Positions 6,929 to 14,660 of a stretch of DNA of 14,752 bases are shown in pieces; positions within the stretch are counted from its first letter, which is position 1; each line of letters starts with the position of its first letter. Location: positions 1-14,752 of the forward strand of contig CALJAQ010000011.1 in NCBI GenBank assembly GCA_938029515.1, in the 5' to 3' direction. The notes below the pieces were generated by a model. The model searched no databases. It was not told the origin of the DNA and saw only the letters and a list, made by a program, of their open reading frames with translations. The stretch is from an uncultured Nitrososphaerales archaeon (GTDB taxonomy: Archaea > Thermoproteota > Nitrososphaeria > Nitrososphaerales > JAAOZN01). The translations under genes were made by a program, and so were the position numbers.

Positions 6929-6950
6929 TTCCCCTACTATAAAACAAAGG

Positions 6951-6961
6951 AAGAGGGAGTG
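6951..6961 (+). promoter_or_regulatory. Purine-rich ribosome-binding site of the TFE-beta gene
   Basis: AAGAGGGAGTG contains GGGAG at 6955-6959, 4 bases before the ATG at 6964, and supports that start. Confidence 0.45.
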
Positions 6962-6963
6962 TT

Positions 6964-7365
6964 ATGCAGCAGCAGAACAGCAAACAAAATGGGGTGCTCG
7001 ACCTAACATCCAGAGTCTACAAGCTGGTTGTAGAGCTTGGGAAAGAAGGCGTCCTCCAAAGTGAACTCTGGAAGAAACTTAACTTAACAAGCCGAGACGG
7101 TTCAAGACTAGCTATACGGCTTGAGAAAAGGGGGCTGGTTAAAAGGGAGCGTGTCCTTGATAATGGAAGATGGACTTACAAGCTTACACCTCTACGCCTA
7201 CCTATTCAAATTAAATCGATAGAGCAAGCGCCTTGTATAACCTGCGTGGTGGAGACTAAGTGTGCACCTAACGGCATAATTACGCCATACACCTGCAGTA
7301 AGATAGTGGAGTGGGTTAAGCAAGACTACGTAGCTAATAGTCAGAGCAGCTCCGAGGCCATGTGA
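6964..7365 (+). CDS. TFE-beta / Rpc34(Rpc39)-like winged-helix iron-sulphur transcription factor
   Basis: Probable beta subunit of archaeal TFE, which helps RNA polymerase open promoter DNA together with TFE-alpha. The 133-residue protein has one winged-helix domain (about 12-78, including EGVLQSELWKKLNLTSRDGSRLAIR in two halves, then a wing ending in GRWTYKLTP). Four cysteines follow, Cys91, Cys94, Cys100 and Cys111, spaced C-x2-C-x5-C-x10-C with a GIITPYTC segment and a Trp just after. From memory, this spacing and the surrounding Pro, Cys and Trp match the C-terminal cluster of human RPC39, where the archaeal counterpart binds a 4Fe-4S cluster. tfb lies two genes upstream. A generic winged-helix regulator is the alternative, but the cysteine pattern is specific. 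It is followed 16 bases later by the methyltransferase gene. Confidence 0.8.
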   Translation: MQQQNSKQNGVLDLTSRVYKLVVELGKEGVLQSELWKKLNLTSRDGSRLAIRLEKRGLVKRERVLDNGRWTYKLTPLRLPIQIKSIEQAPCITCVVETKCAPNGIITPYTCSKIVEWVKQDYVANSQSSSEAM

Positions 7366-7381
7366 AGGCGGTTCAAGAAGA

Positions 7382-8002
7382 TTGAAGCTAAGAGAAGCTA
7401 AACGAGACCTCTATCGAAGATTAGCCGCTGCTCAAGGATACAGAAGCCGCGCAGCCTTTAAGCTTATACAACTCGATGAACGCTATCGCATTTTTCGAGA
7501 AGGGGACAAAGTCTTAGATCTCGGCGCCGCGCCTGGAGGTTGGCTTCAAGTAGCGTCTGAGAGGGTAGGTTTAGACGGGCTCGTTGTAGGTGTGGATTTA
7601 AAGGGGATTCCACGTGTTGCTGAGAACGTCTTAACTATAAGGATGGATGTGTTCAGCAGCGAACTGGTTGAAGCTGTCACATCTTACACCAACGGGAAGG
7701 TTGACGTCATCCTTTCAGATCTTTCACCTAACCTCTCCGGGATCTGGGAACTGGATCACGGCAGGCAGATAGAGCTTACGATGAGGGTGATTTCACTTAT
7801 GCCGCATCTTCTCAAGCCCTCTGGTTCAGCGGTGCTGAAGATCTTTGACGGAGAAGAGCTTCCACTAGTCAAATCACAGCTAAAGAAGATCTTCGAGAAG
7901 ATAGATACAACAAAGCCATTAGCTAGCAGAGGGCAGAGCAGTGAACTATACTTAATATGCAAACACTACAAGCCGGAGCAAGACCTACTTTCCCAAACTT
8001 AA
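7382..8002 (+). CDS. rlmE: RlmE/FtsJ-type 23S rRNA (uridine 2'-O) methyltransferase
   Basis: SAM-dependent RNA 2'-O-methyltransferase, predicted to act on 23S rRNA at the position equivalent to U2552. At 206 residues it has family length. The SAM motif VLDLGAAPGGW covers about 44-54. The catalytic tetrad is complete: Lys27 (RAAFKLIQ), Asp113 (LSDLSPNLSG), Lys153 (LKIFDG) and Glu188 (SSELYLIC). The start is a TTG at 7382, and AGGCGGT at 7366-7372 can serve as ribosome-binding site 9 bases upstream. It closes the plus-strand series, and its 3' end overlaps that of trm1 by 18 bases in convergent orientation. Some archaeal FtsJ proteins act on tRNA, so the exact RNA target is inferred. Confidence 0.9.
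   Translation: MKLREAKRDLYRRLAAAQGYRSRAAFKLIQLDERYRIFREGDKVLDLGAAPGGWLQVASERVGLDGLVVGVDLKGIPRVAENVLTIRMDVFSSELVEAVTSYTNGKVDVILSDLSPNLSGIWELDHGRQIELTMRVISLMPHLLKPSGSAVLKIFDGEELPLVKSQLKKIFEKIDTTKPLASRGQSSELYLICKHYKPEQDLLSQT
7985..8002. other. Tail-to-tail overlap of rlmE and trm1
   Basis: The last 18 bases of the two convergent RNA-methyltransferase genes are shared, so both stop codons and the last codons are read on both strands. No terminator fits between them, so each transcript must run into the other gene. Confidence 0.85.
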
Positions 8003-9142
8003 AATAGCTTCTTCAACATCCTCTTTAGATGCGTCTGTCCTAATACCCTTTGGGTTAAATATAGTCCTAACAGCCCTAAAGCCCATAACCCTAAGGCGAG
8101 CTATAACATCTTCAATACTGGGTGTTAACACATTTAATCGGTCAGCCACCCTATCCACAACATAGTAAGCAGGTGGGAGCCCGCATTCACCTAAAGCTAA
8201 AGAGAGAAACTTATCCGCAGGCTTACTACTCTCTGCTCTAAGGTTAAGAGCAGCCTCAAGAATACTCTTTGAGTTAATCTCCCCAATCCAAAGCGGGCCG
8301 GCGTTCATCACCTTCGCTTTACACTTCGGGCAGATATTCGACTGTGCACCTACCTCTCTGTAGCCACATTTTCCACAGTGGTTTAGGTAGCCTATGTTTG
8401 TGAGGTTCTCCTCAGCCTTTAAGACACCTTTTTCTAGTGTGAAGTAGACTCTTATGTAGTGTCTGCTGGCTTGAGTGAAGACTGGGACTATGCCCGCGTT
8501 TAAACTCATTGCTAACCTCGCCGCGGCGCCGAAGAGTAGTCTTGCACCAACTTCGTTTCCATATTCACATCTCATAGATAACCCACCATAACGTCTTAAT
8601 GCTACCTTTGGGTATACGCCGCATAGCACCGCTGTATCAGTCGCTGTAAGAGAAACTAACCCCCCTCGTTTAACCGCCCTTAAAGCAGCTGCAAGAAAAG
8701 GTGTAGGCGAACCAAAAGGATCTATATCTACTACATCAAATCGTTTTCCTGGTGTGGAGTGCTCCGCCAAGAATAATAAGGTATCTTCCGTGGTGAACAC
8801 ACACTTCTCTGACACACCATTTAACTCCGCTGCACACCTAGCGAGTTCGATAGCCTTAGGGTTCAAATCATTCAGATAGACTTGGGCAACACCTCTACAT
8901 TCCTTAGCTACTCTAAGCCCCCTAGCACCCACACCAGCAAGAGCGTCGCCGAACGTTATCTCTGAGCAGGTTGAACTAGCATATGCGTTGTAGATCCTAA
9001 GTGAGGCATCTCTATTCAGCTTAGCCGCGGGGTTGTAAAACACTGGAGATTTAGGCGGTATCTTGTTAAAAACGCTGGTTTTAGGAGCTAAGATTATTGT
9101 TTCACCCTCTTTAACTTCCACTATTTCAGATAAGGCTGCCAA
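7985..9142 (-). CDS. trm1: tRNA (guanine26-N2)-dimethyltransferase Trm1
   Basis: Makes N2,N2-dimethylguanosine at position 26 of tRNA with SAM. The 385-residue protein has NPAAKLNRD (37-45), the SAM motif DALAGVGARG (66-75), the acidic loop NDLNP (91-95) and the family signature DIDPFGSP (139-146). A Cys4 set follows, CGKC at 256-259 and CPKC at 271-274, then the C-terminal domain with SPIED-like and FNPKGIRTDAS segments. The start is a TTG at 9142, 16 bases after the srp19 stop, with AGGAAT upstream as a weak ribosome-binding site. It is the last gene of the minus-strand cluster. Its final codons overlap those of the rRNA methyltransferase gene on the other strand. Confidence 0.93.
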   Translation of the reverse strand: MAALSEIVEVKEGETIILAPKTSVFNKIPPKSPVFYNPAAKLNRDASLRIYNAYASSTCSEITFGDALAGVGARGLRVAKECRGVAQVYLNDLNPKAIELARCAAELNGVSEKCVFTTEDTLLFLAEHSTPGKRFDVVDIDPFGSPTPFLAAALRAVKRGGLVSLTATDTAVLCGVYPKVALRRYGGLSMRCEYGNEVGARLLFGAAARLAMSLNAGIVPVFTQASRHYIRVYFTLEKGVLKAEENLTNIGYLNHCGKCGYREVGAQSNICPKCKAKVMNAGPLWIGEINSKSILEAALNLRAESSKPADKFLSLALGECGLPPAYYVVDRVADRLNVLTPSIEDVIARLRVMGFRAVRTIFNPKGIRTDASKEDVEEAILSLGK

Positions 9143-9158
9143 GTCTGGTCTAAGATTC

Positions 9159-9461
9159 CTATTTACTCACTTCGAGACGCTGCTCCCTAATTTTACGGAG
9201 AGCCTCAGCTAACTCATAGATCACCTTTGTTTTACTCCCTTTCTTCTCTACAGCTATATAGCCAGATTGAATATAGCTCCTCTTAGGGTGGCGTGCCTGA
9301 AACGGTTGAGGCGTATAGCCTATGCTTGACGCCGCTTGGCAGAGTTCATCTAACGTCAGGGACCTAACTGCCTTATTCAAAGGCACTCTTCTACCCTCAG
9401 CTCTAGATAGAGTTGAGTTAAAATAATCCATCCAGATTATTAGGCGATCGTATTCTTTCAA
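9159..9461 (-). CDS. srp19: Signal recognition particle protein SRP19
   Basis: Binds the tips of helices 6 and 8 of 7S SRP RNA and promotes SRP54 binding in co-translational targeting. The 100-residue protein carries the SRP19 signature IIWMDYFNSTLSRAEGRRVP with the Ser-Arg-x-x-Gly-Arg-Arg RNA-binding stretch (about 19-25) and a later QPFQARHPKRSY segment that also contacts RNA. The TTG start at 9461 overlaps the rps8e stop by 4 bases (TTGA), so translation is probably coupled. The 3' neighbour is trm1, 16 bases away. Confidence 0.92.
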   Translation of the reverse strand: MKEYDRLIIWMDYFNSTLSRAEGRRVPLNKAVRSLTLDELCQAASSIGYTPQPFQARHPKRSYIQSGYIAVEKKGSKTKVIYELAEALRKIREQRLEVSK

Positions 9462-9841
9462 CTTTTCACAAGCACTGCGTTCACTACACCGTGTTGCCCT
9501 GGTCTAGATGTGACCTTCGCTAAGCCTAATTCAGTTTTGATGAGTGTTCCCTTGGTTATCACCTGTCTGCGTTCATATTCTTTGTTCGCTGGGTTTTTGG
9601 CTACGCCAAGTATCTTCACACGTTGAACCTTATTTGACTCATCTACAACATTCGCATACTGAGCCTTTTCTACAGCGATTTTTATATTCCCGCCTCTAAC
9701 CAGTTTAATCGCGACTATTTCCTCGCCTATTGTGGTTTCTGCGGGGTATCGGTCTCTCTCGTAAGCCCTTCTGGAGCGTGCTGCCTTCCTTCTTCCTCCT
9801 GAAACCTTCCTCTTACGCAGATTCTCTACAGATTTAGCCAT
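9458..9841 (-). CDS. rps8e: Small ribosomal subunit protein S8e
   Basis: Structural protein of the archaeal and eukaryotic 30S/40S subunit, absent from bacteria. The 127-residue length is normal for archaea. The N-terminus is highly basic (RKRKVSGGRRKAARSRRAYE), followed by the beta core with VRGGNIKIAVEKAQYANV, KILGVAKNPANKEYERRQ and a glycine-rich end RPGQHGVVNAVLV. It starts with ATG at 9841, one of the few ATG starts here, and has its own TATA box about 38 bases upstream. It overlaps srp19 by 4 bases. Confidence 0.96.
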   Translation of the reverse strand: MAKSVENLRKRKVSGGRRKAARSRRAYERDRYPAETTIGEEIVAIKLVRGGNIKIAVEKAQYANVVDESNKVQRVKILGVAKNPANKEYERRQVITKGTLIKTELGLAKVTSRPGQHGVVNAVLVKS

Positions 9842-9876
9842 TCTCTGTCACAGCAGATGACACTCTTCTATCTTAG

Positions 9877-9888
9877 GGATATAAAAGG
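9877..9888 (-). promoter_or_regulatory. TATA-box promoter of the rps8e-srp19-trm1 unit
   Basis: On the minus strand this reads CCTTTTATATCC, a strong TATA box 7 bases after the scpB stop. A start site about 25 bases on, near 9855, would give a leader of about 14 bases before the rps8e ATG. It would let the ribosomal and SRP genes be expressed apart from smc-scpAB. Confidence 0.6.
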
Positions 9889-9895
9889 TTGTAGG

Positions 9896-10429
9896 CTAAC
9901 GTAGTTTCACCCCTCTTGACTTTAGTTCCCTTTTTAGCCGCTCCGGATCTGGGCTTAGACCAAAGTATTCTGAGAACGTTGCTGTGGTTTTATACACTGT
10001 TGTCTTGCCTGATGGTTCTCCTTCTATGAAACCCATCTGCTTAAGCTGCTTTATATGCTGGTAGACTTGAGGCCCCCTTTTCTCCGCTAAATCCTGTGAT
10101 GTAATAGGTTGGAAGAATGCTATATATGTTAGAGTCTTTAGAGTTGACTGTGATAGTAGCGGCTTCATAGAGAAGCGTTTTGCCACCTTAGAGTATTGAG
10201 GTTTGAGCTGCATCGCAAATCTACCGCCAGAGTATTCGACTATTTGTATAGCTCGCTCAGGTGAATTGTAAAACTGCATAAGTGAACGCGTTAATGCAAC
10301 GGCCTTCCTTTTGGAAGTTAGCTCAGCGGCTTTGGCAAGCTCCTCAGCAGTTAACGGCCTACCAGAAACGTAAAGCGCCGCTTCTATCTTAGCCTTAGAT
10401 TCGACGTCATCGGACAAAGCTTGCTGCAC
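9896..10429 (-). CDS. scpB: Segregation and condensation protein B (ScpB)
   Basis: Kleisin-associated winged-helix protein of the SMC-ScpAB complex, which compacts and segregates chromosomes; ScpB dimers bind the middle of ScpA. The 177-residue protein contains KIEAALYVSGRPLTAEELA at about 14-32, the first winged helix, and a second one with LLSQSTLKTLTYIAFFQP and TSQDLAEKRGPQVYQHIK (about 90-130), then a wing and a basic tail. The start is a GTG at 10429, which overlaps the end of scpA by 23 bases. The long overlap implies coupled translation. Confidence 0.9.
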   Translation of the reverse strand: MQQALSDDVESKAKIEAALYVSGRPLTAEELAKAAELTSKRKAVALTRSLMQFYNSPERAIQIVEYSGGRFAMQLKPQYSKVAKRFSMKPLLSQSTLKTLTYIAFFQPITSQDLAEKRGPQVYQHIKQLKQMGFIEGEPSGKTTVYKTTATFSEYFGLSPDPERLKRELKSRGVKLR

Positions 10430-11054
10430 CAGTTATCAGCAAGTCTTCGTCAAGCTGCTCTAAAACGAGTATGCCGTCAGCTGCTAAAAAGAGTAGGAAA
10501 ATAAAGATCCTCGCCGCCTCTACTATGCTTTTACCTCTGGTCAGCGCTGAAAATAGAATCGGCCCTTTCTTTAGCGTCTCAAGTATGGTTGTTTTAAACA
10601 GTTCGAGGCTTTCTCTAAGCTTGTTTATGAATTGATCTAGCTCAACTCTAGGCTCTTTACTCGTCAGCTTAGGTCGCTCTGGTTCAGCTCTAAATGTAAT
10701 CTCATCCACAATCTTCTGTAAGGCTATTATCAGATCTTCAATGGTTGATGAGTGTAGTTCATATCTTATGGGCATTGAGAGTATGAATGGTATATCATCT
10801 ATATTGACTGGCCTCTTCTCTTCGCTTAACCTCTCGCTGAGGAATAGAGATTCAACCTTCAGGCGGTAGATGACTGCTGAAGATAGGGCTGCTGAGCCGC
10901 AGAGCCGAAGATCTAAATTCTCCAGCTTAGATATGAAGCTCAGGAATAGGTTTAAGAGGTAAGCTATGTCTATCTTCCACGGTTTATGTTTTCTTATGAG
11001 GTCTGGGTTGACGAGTATGTTCAGGGGTTCTTTGGCTATGGCTTCTTTATTCAA
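10407..11054 (-). CDS. scpA: Segregation and condensation protein A (ScpA, kleisin)
   Basis: Kleisin subunit that bridges the two heads of the SMC dimer. The 215-residue protein starts with EPLNILVNPDLIRKHKPWKIDIAYLLNLFLSF, split here by a Lys-Pro-Trp turn, which is the N-terminal helix bundle that contacts the SMC neck. It continues with a helical, charged middle and a C-terminal winged helix (about 155-212) that contacts the SMC head. The TTG at 11054 overlaps the smc stop by 8 bases. GAGGTGG at 11067-11073, inside smc, is a good ribosome-binding site though 12 bases away. Confidence 0.88.
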   Translation of the reverse strand: MNKEAIAKEPLNILVNPDLIRKHKPWKIDIAYLLNLFLSFISKLENLDLRLCGSAALSSAVIYRLKVESLFLSERLSEEKRPVNIDDIPFILSMPIRYELHSSTIEDLIIALQKIVDEITFRAEPERPKLTSKEPRVELDQFINKLRESLELFKTTILETLKKGPILFSALTRGKSIVEAARIFIFLLFLAADGILVLEQLDEDLLITGAASFVR

Positions 11055-14000
11055 CTTTTCGTGCAGCCACCTCTATACCCGGCTTATACTTCACTATATT
11101 CGAAACACCGTTCACCATGTAGACTCCATACACTGTGCCAGCGTTGGCTATTAAGGTATCCCTTAGCGATATGGCTACTATCTGTGCCTTCTCAGCCCTC
11201 TCCTTTAGTAGAGCAGCGACCTTCTCGGCGTTAACCGCATCAAGGTGTGCATCAATCTCATCAAATAGGTAGAAAGGTGAGGGGTAGACCGCCTGTATTG
11301 CGAGTATAAAAGATACAGCTGCAACGGTCTTTTCCCCTCCGCTCATCGAGCTCGATTCTCGAGGTAATTTGTTTGGAAAGTGGGTCATCAGGAAGATGCC
11401 GCTACCAAATATATCGTCTGGATCCTCGATTTCGAGCCACGCTGAGCCGCCTGTGATTTTTGAAAAGACTACACGCAGCTCTCTATCTATCTTCTCAAAA
11501 GTATCTAGGAAAACCTTTTTCTTTTCAGCCTCCACCTTCTCGATGAACTCGACGATCTTCTCCCTTTCAGCTTCGAGCTGATTCCTTCTAGTTGAAAGGT
11601 TCTTGTAGCCAGTATATACTTCTTTGTATTGTGTGTCAGCTAGCAGATTAACCTGCCTTCTGAGCTCCTCGTATTCGTCGCTGAGATTCTTAATTAACTC
11701 ATCGACTCCGTCAAAGTATTCTATGGGTTCAGTGTAGCCGTATATCGAGAGTTCACTCAGATACCTATGTTCAGCATCTGCGAGTATTTCTAGGTTCCTG
11801 TTGCTGAGCAGAAGCTCCTTTTCAACCACGCTTATAGAGCGTCTTAGAGCGTCTTCTTGAGACCTAAGATGCTTAAGTTTACTCTCATAATCCTCTATTA
11901 AGGATCTGCTCTGCTTAGATTTGCTGAGAAGTATCGCCTCATCTTTTCTGATCTCCTCGAGCTCTTTGGCTATTGCCTCCCTTTTTTCTTCAGAAGACTT
12001 TATGATCGTTTCTAACTCTTTTGCTTCTGCCTCATAGTCTGCTGTTCTCCGTTCTACGTCTTGAATATTTGGTATAAGTCTGTAGTCAAGTTCACCCTTC
12101 TTCTTAGCCAGTGTTGTGTATTGTTCTCTGATTTGAGTAGCTAATTCCTCTAAGACCTTCTGCTTTAACGTTATTTCTTCGCTAACTCTTTGATCCTCTT
12201 CTATAGGGTTCTTTGCTGAAAGATCTTTTATCCGCTCCTCTATAGTCTTCAACATCGACTCTATATTTGTTATTTTGCTGATTCCTCTTTCTACTCTCCT
12301 TTGGATTGCTTCGATCTTTTGTGATTCGGCTGCAAGTCTCCTTTTAATCTTATCTCTGAGTTTGGTGTATCTCTCTATAGCTTTTAAGATGGCTGCAGCC
12401 TCAGCTTCTATCTTCCCGACGCCGAGCATCTTCTTAACCTGCTCTTCTTTAAGTCGATTTAACTCCTTGTTAAGGGCTGCTAATTCTGATTTACGTCTTT
12501 TAATCATATCCTCAAGGGCTTTTAGAGCTTTGGTAACATCTTCCTTAGCTGATCTCTCAGTCAAAATATTTGATAAAGCTCCTAGTTTATCTGAAAACCC
12601 TATGGTGAATCCCCTACCCTTTGGTTCAAACAAATACCCTTGTAAAGTCACGGCGCGTAGCCCCTGCTGCGAAGCTAAGTAAGCCTCCTTAGAAGACTCT
12701 GCCAATACAGTATCCCCAATTATAAGATTCACTAACCCTCTAAACTCTGAATCACAATCCACATAGTCTGCCAACGCACCTAAGAGCCCAGCTTGTAAAG
12801 GGGGCTTCACACCCTCAACTTCATCGACTTCAGAAAGCGGTATAAGCTTAATCTTCTTAACCCTGAGTCTCTTCGCAGCCTCAGCAGCTTTGATCATCGC
12901 CCTAACATCAGTAACGATAAGAGCATCAGCCCACTCACCTGCAGCCGCTAAGACCGCTGCTTTATATTCATCTTTGAACGAAATCAGATCCCCAAATCTG
13001 CCTATTACCCCGTCTACAGCGCCGTCTTTTGCAGCTTGAATCAATAAATTAACAGATACTTCTTCAGGGGCAAGCCTCTCTATAGTTGACTGCTGTGCCT
13101 CTAGCTGTAGGAGGGTCTTGCTAGCCCTATTCAGCACCTCTAGAGACGTAGCAACCTCATTACTAATTGTTTCTATTCGCTTTGTTAACGCTTCAGCTTC
13201 TTCCTTTAGCTTATTGAATGTATTTTGCTCAGCTTCTTTAAGCTGGCGTATCTGGTTTAGGTGCTGCTCAAGTGTGTTAAGTGTTTCTAAGAAGGCAGCT
13301 GACTTCTCCTTCATGTTGTTAAGGCTTTCTTCAAGCATATTCTTCTTCTGCTTATCTAATTCCACCTGAGATCTAAGTTCAGTTAAGCGGGCTTTAAGTT
13401 TGCTCTGCCCCATCTTTAACTTCTCAACTTTGTTGTTTAAGTTGAAGATTATCTTCTGCAGGCTAACCTTACTTCTTTGTAAATGGAGTATATCCTTCTC
13501 TAGGCGCGTCTTCTCACCTTCTAACGCCTTAAGTTTCTGACCATCTTCTCTGATCTGCTCCTCTAGCTTTTCTTTTTCGAGCAACAGTGTTTGATGTTTT
13601 TCATTTAACTTAGGCAGCTCCTCTCTCAGCTCAAAGAGCCTTAGAGAAGCATTCGAGCTTTCGCTTCTCAGCCTCTCATCTTCATAGAGGAGTTTACTTA
13701 TCTTAGACCGCAGATCGACAAGACTTTCAGTTGAGCTGTCTACTATATTCGTGAGGAAGCTCTTCTTCTCCTCCTCAACTTTCGTAATCTCAGTTCTGAG
13801 ATCATTTAACCTATTGTTCAACTCCTGCAGCCTAGCTGAATTCTCTTTAGCTTTCGCCTCCTCCTCAGCTCTTCGTTTTCTAGCTAACGCTATGTTTCTG
13901 GAGGCTATTAACGCCTTCGCCCACCTTAGCTCATCTTCAAGGTGCCTTAGTCTAAGCTGATCATTTCTCTCTCCTTCAAGAGAATACACCCTATGCTCTA

Positions 14001-14592
14001 TTTCTCCTATCCGAGCCATAGCTACTTGAAGCCTCAAGTCGGCTTCTTGGAGCTGCTTGAGCGCTTCAGCCTTTTTAGCGTCGAAAGGTGATACCCCAGC
14101 TATATCCTCTATTAACCTCCTCTTCTCATCTGGAAGCATCTCCGAGATGCGCATAACCATGCCTTGGGGGACTATATTGAAGCCTTCGTGTGTGATGAGC
14201 GCAAGGCCCATTATCTCTGTCATGACATTTCGAGAGGTTTTTTTACCATTCAGATAATATGTGCTCTCACCCTTTTCATCCATTTCTCGAGTGACTGTAA
14301 CGGTCTCTGAGTCCATTGGGATGGATTTGTCTGTATTATCAAAGACGACAGTCACCCGTGTTGAAGTCAGCCGATTTTCTCCACTGTCATAGATCAAGGA
14401 GGAGAGTTTATTGACCCTAAGAGCCTTTGGGCTGTTTTCACCCAATACAAAAAGTATTGCATCCATTATGTTACTCTTTCCGCCGCCGTTAGGGCCTGTT
14501 ATCGCTGTAAACCCAGGCTCAAGCTTTAAAGATGCAGTCTTCTCGCCGAATGATTTGAAGCCTTTGATCTCAAGCCTCTTTATGAAAGCCAA
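11047..14592 (-). CDS. smc: Chromosome segregation ATPase SMC
   Basis: ATPase that forms a ring with ScpA and ScpB and organises the chromosome. The 1181-residue length is typical. The N-terminal head has GFKSFGEKT, Walker A GPNGGGKS (33-40) and the Q-loop segment FNIVPQGMV (Gln143). Coiled coil runs from about 170 to 505. The hinge covers about 522-668. The returning coil runs from about 670 to 1025. The C-terminal head has the signature SMSGGEKT (1082-1089), Walker B FYLFDEIDAHLD with catalytic Glu1112, and the D-loop Asp1118. The start is a TTG at 14592, giving MAFIKRLEIKGFKSFG as in the family. The hinge end lacks the usual double glycine (see findings). Rad50 is excluded: there is no zinc hook and a globular hinge is present. 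Confidence 0.95.
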   Translation of the reverse strand: MAFIKRLEIKGFKSFGEKTASLKLEPGFTAITGPNGGGKSNIMDAILFVLGENSPKALRVNKLSSLIYDSGENRLTSTRVTVVFDNTDKSIPMDSETVTVTREMDEKGESTYYLNGKKTSRNVMTEIMGLALITHEGFNIVPQGMVMRISEMLPDEKRRLIEDIAGVSPFDAKKAEALKQLQEADLRLQVAMARIGEIEHRVYSLEGERNDQLRLRHLEDELRWAKALIASRNIALARKRRAEEEAKAKENSARLQELNNRLNDLRTEITKVEEEKKSFLTNIVDSSTESLVDLRSKISKLLYEDERLRSESSNASLRLFELREELPKLNEKHQTLLLEKEKLEEQIREDGQKLKALEGEKTRLEKDILHLQRSKVSLQKIIFNLNNKVEKLKMGQSKLKARLTELRSQVELDKQKKNMLEESLNNMKEKSAAFLETLNTLEQHLNQIRQLKEAEQNTFNKLKEEAEALTKRIETISNEVATSLEVLNRASKTLLQLEAQQSTIERLAPEEVSVNLLIQAAKDGAVDGVIGRFGDLISFKDEYKAAVLAAAGEWADALIVTDVRAMIKAAEAAKRLRVKKIKLIPLSEVDEVEGVKPPLQAGLLGALADYVDCDSEFRGLVNLIIGDTVLAESSKEAYLASQQGLRAVTLQGYLFEPKGRGFTIGFSDKLGALSNILTERSAKEDVTKALKALEDMIKRRKSELAALNKELNRLKEEQVKKMLGVGKIEAEAAAILKAIERYTKLRDKIKRRLAAESQKIEAIQRRVERGISKITNIESMLKTIEERIKDLSAKNPIEEDQRVSEEITLKQKVLEELATQIREQYTTLAKKKGELDYRLIPNIQDVERRTADYEAEAKELETIIKSSEEKREAIAKELEEIRKDEAILLSKSKQSRSLIEDYESKLKHLRSQEDALRRSISVVEKELLLSNRNLEILADAEHRYLSELSIYGYTEPIEYFDGVDELIKNLSDEYEELRRQVNLLADTQYKEVYTGYKNLSTRRNQLEAEREKIVEFIEKVEAEKKKVFLDTFEKIDRELRVVFSKITGGSAWLEIEDPDDIFGSGIFLMTHFPNKLPRESSSMSGGEKTVAAVSFILAIQAVYPSPFYLFDEIDAHLDAVNAEKVAALLKERAEKAQIVAISLRDTLIANAGTVYGVYMVNGVSNIVKYKPGIEVAARKVE
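11067..11073 (-). promoter_or_regulatory. Shine-Dalgarno site of scpA within the end of smc
   Basis: GAGGTGG on the minus strand is a near-perfect anti-16S match, 12 bases before the scpA TTG. The spacing is longer than usual. It supports translation of scpA from the smc mRNA. Confidence 0.4.
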
Positions 14593-14628
14593 CCTACTCT
14601 CTTGAACTTCTAAACTCTAGTATCTTAG

Positions 14629-14642
14629 TAGGAATTTAAGTG
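14629..14642 (-). promoter_or_regulatory. Possible promoter of smc
   Basis: On the minus strand this reads ACACTTAAATTCCT. The TTAAATT core lies about 40-45 bases before the TTG at 14592, which would leave a leader of roughly 15-20 bases. The match is modest, and smc could instead be read through from the gene upstream. Confidence 0.3.
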
Positions 14643-14660
14643 TAATGGCTCACTATTATT

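Noticed and set aside
12275..12682. Plus-strand Leu/Ser-rich open frames opposite smc, resembling membrane proteins
   Set aside because: Complement of Lys/Glu-rich coiled-coil codons reads as Leu/Phe/Ser, which imitates membrane segments. The same effect recurs along the whole smc gene.
11047..14592. Rad50 instead of SMC
   Set aside because: There is no CxxC zinc hook; a globular hinge of about 145 residues lies mid-protein, and scpA and scpB follow directly.
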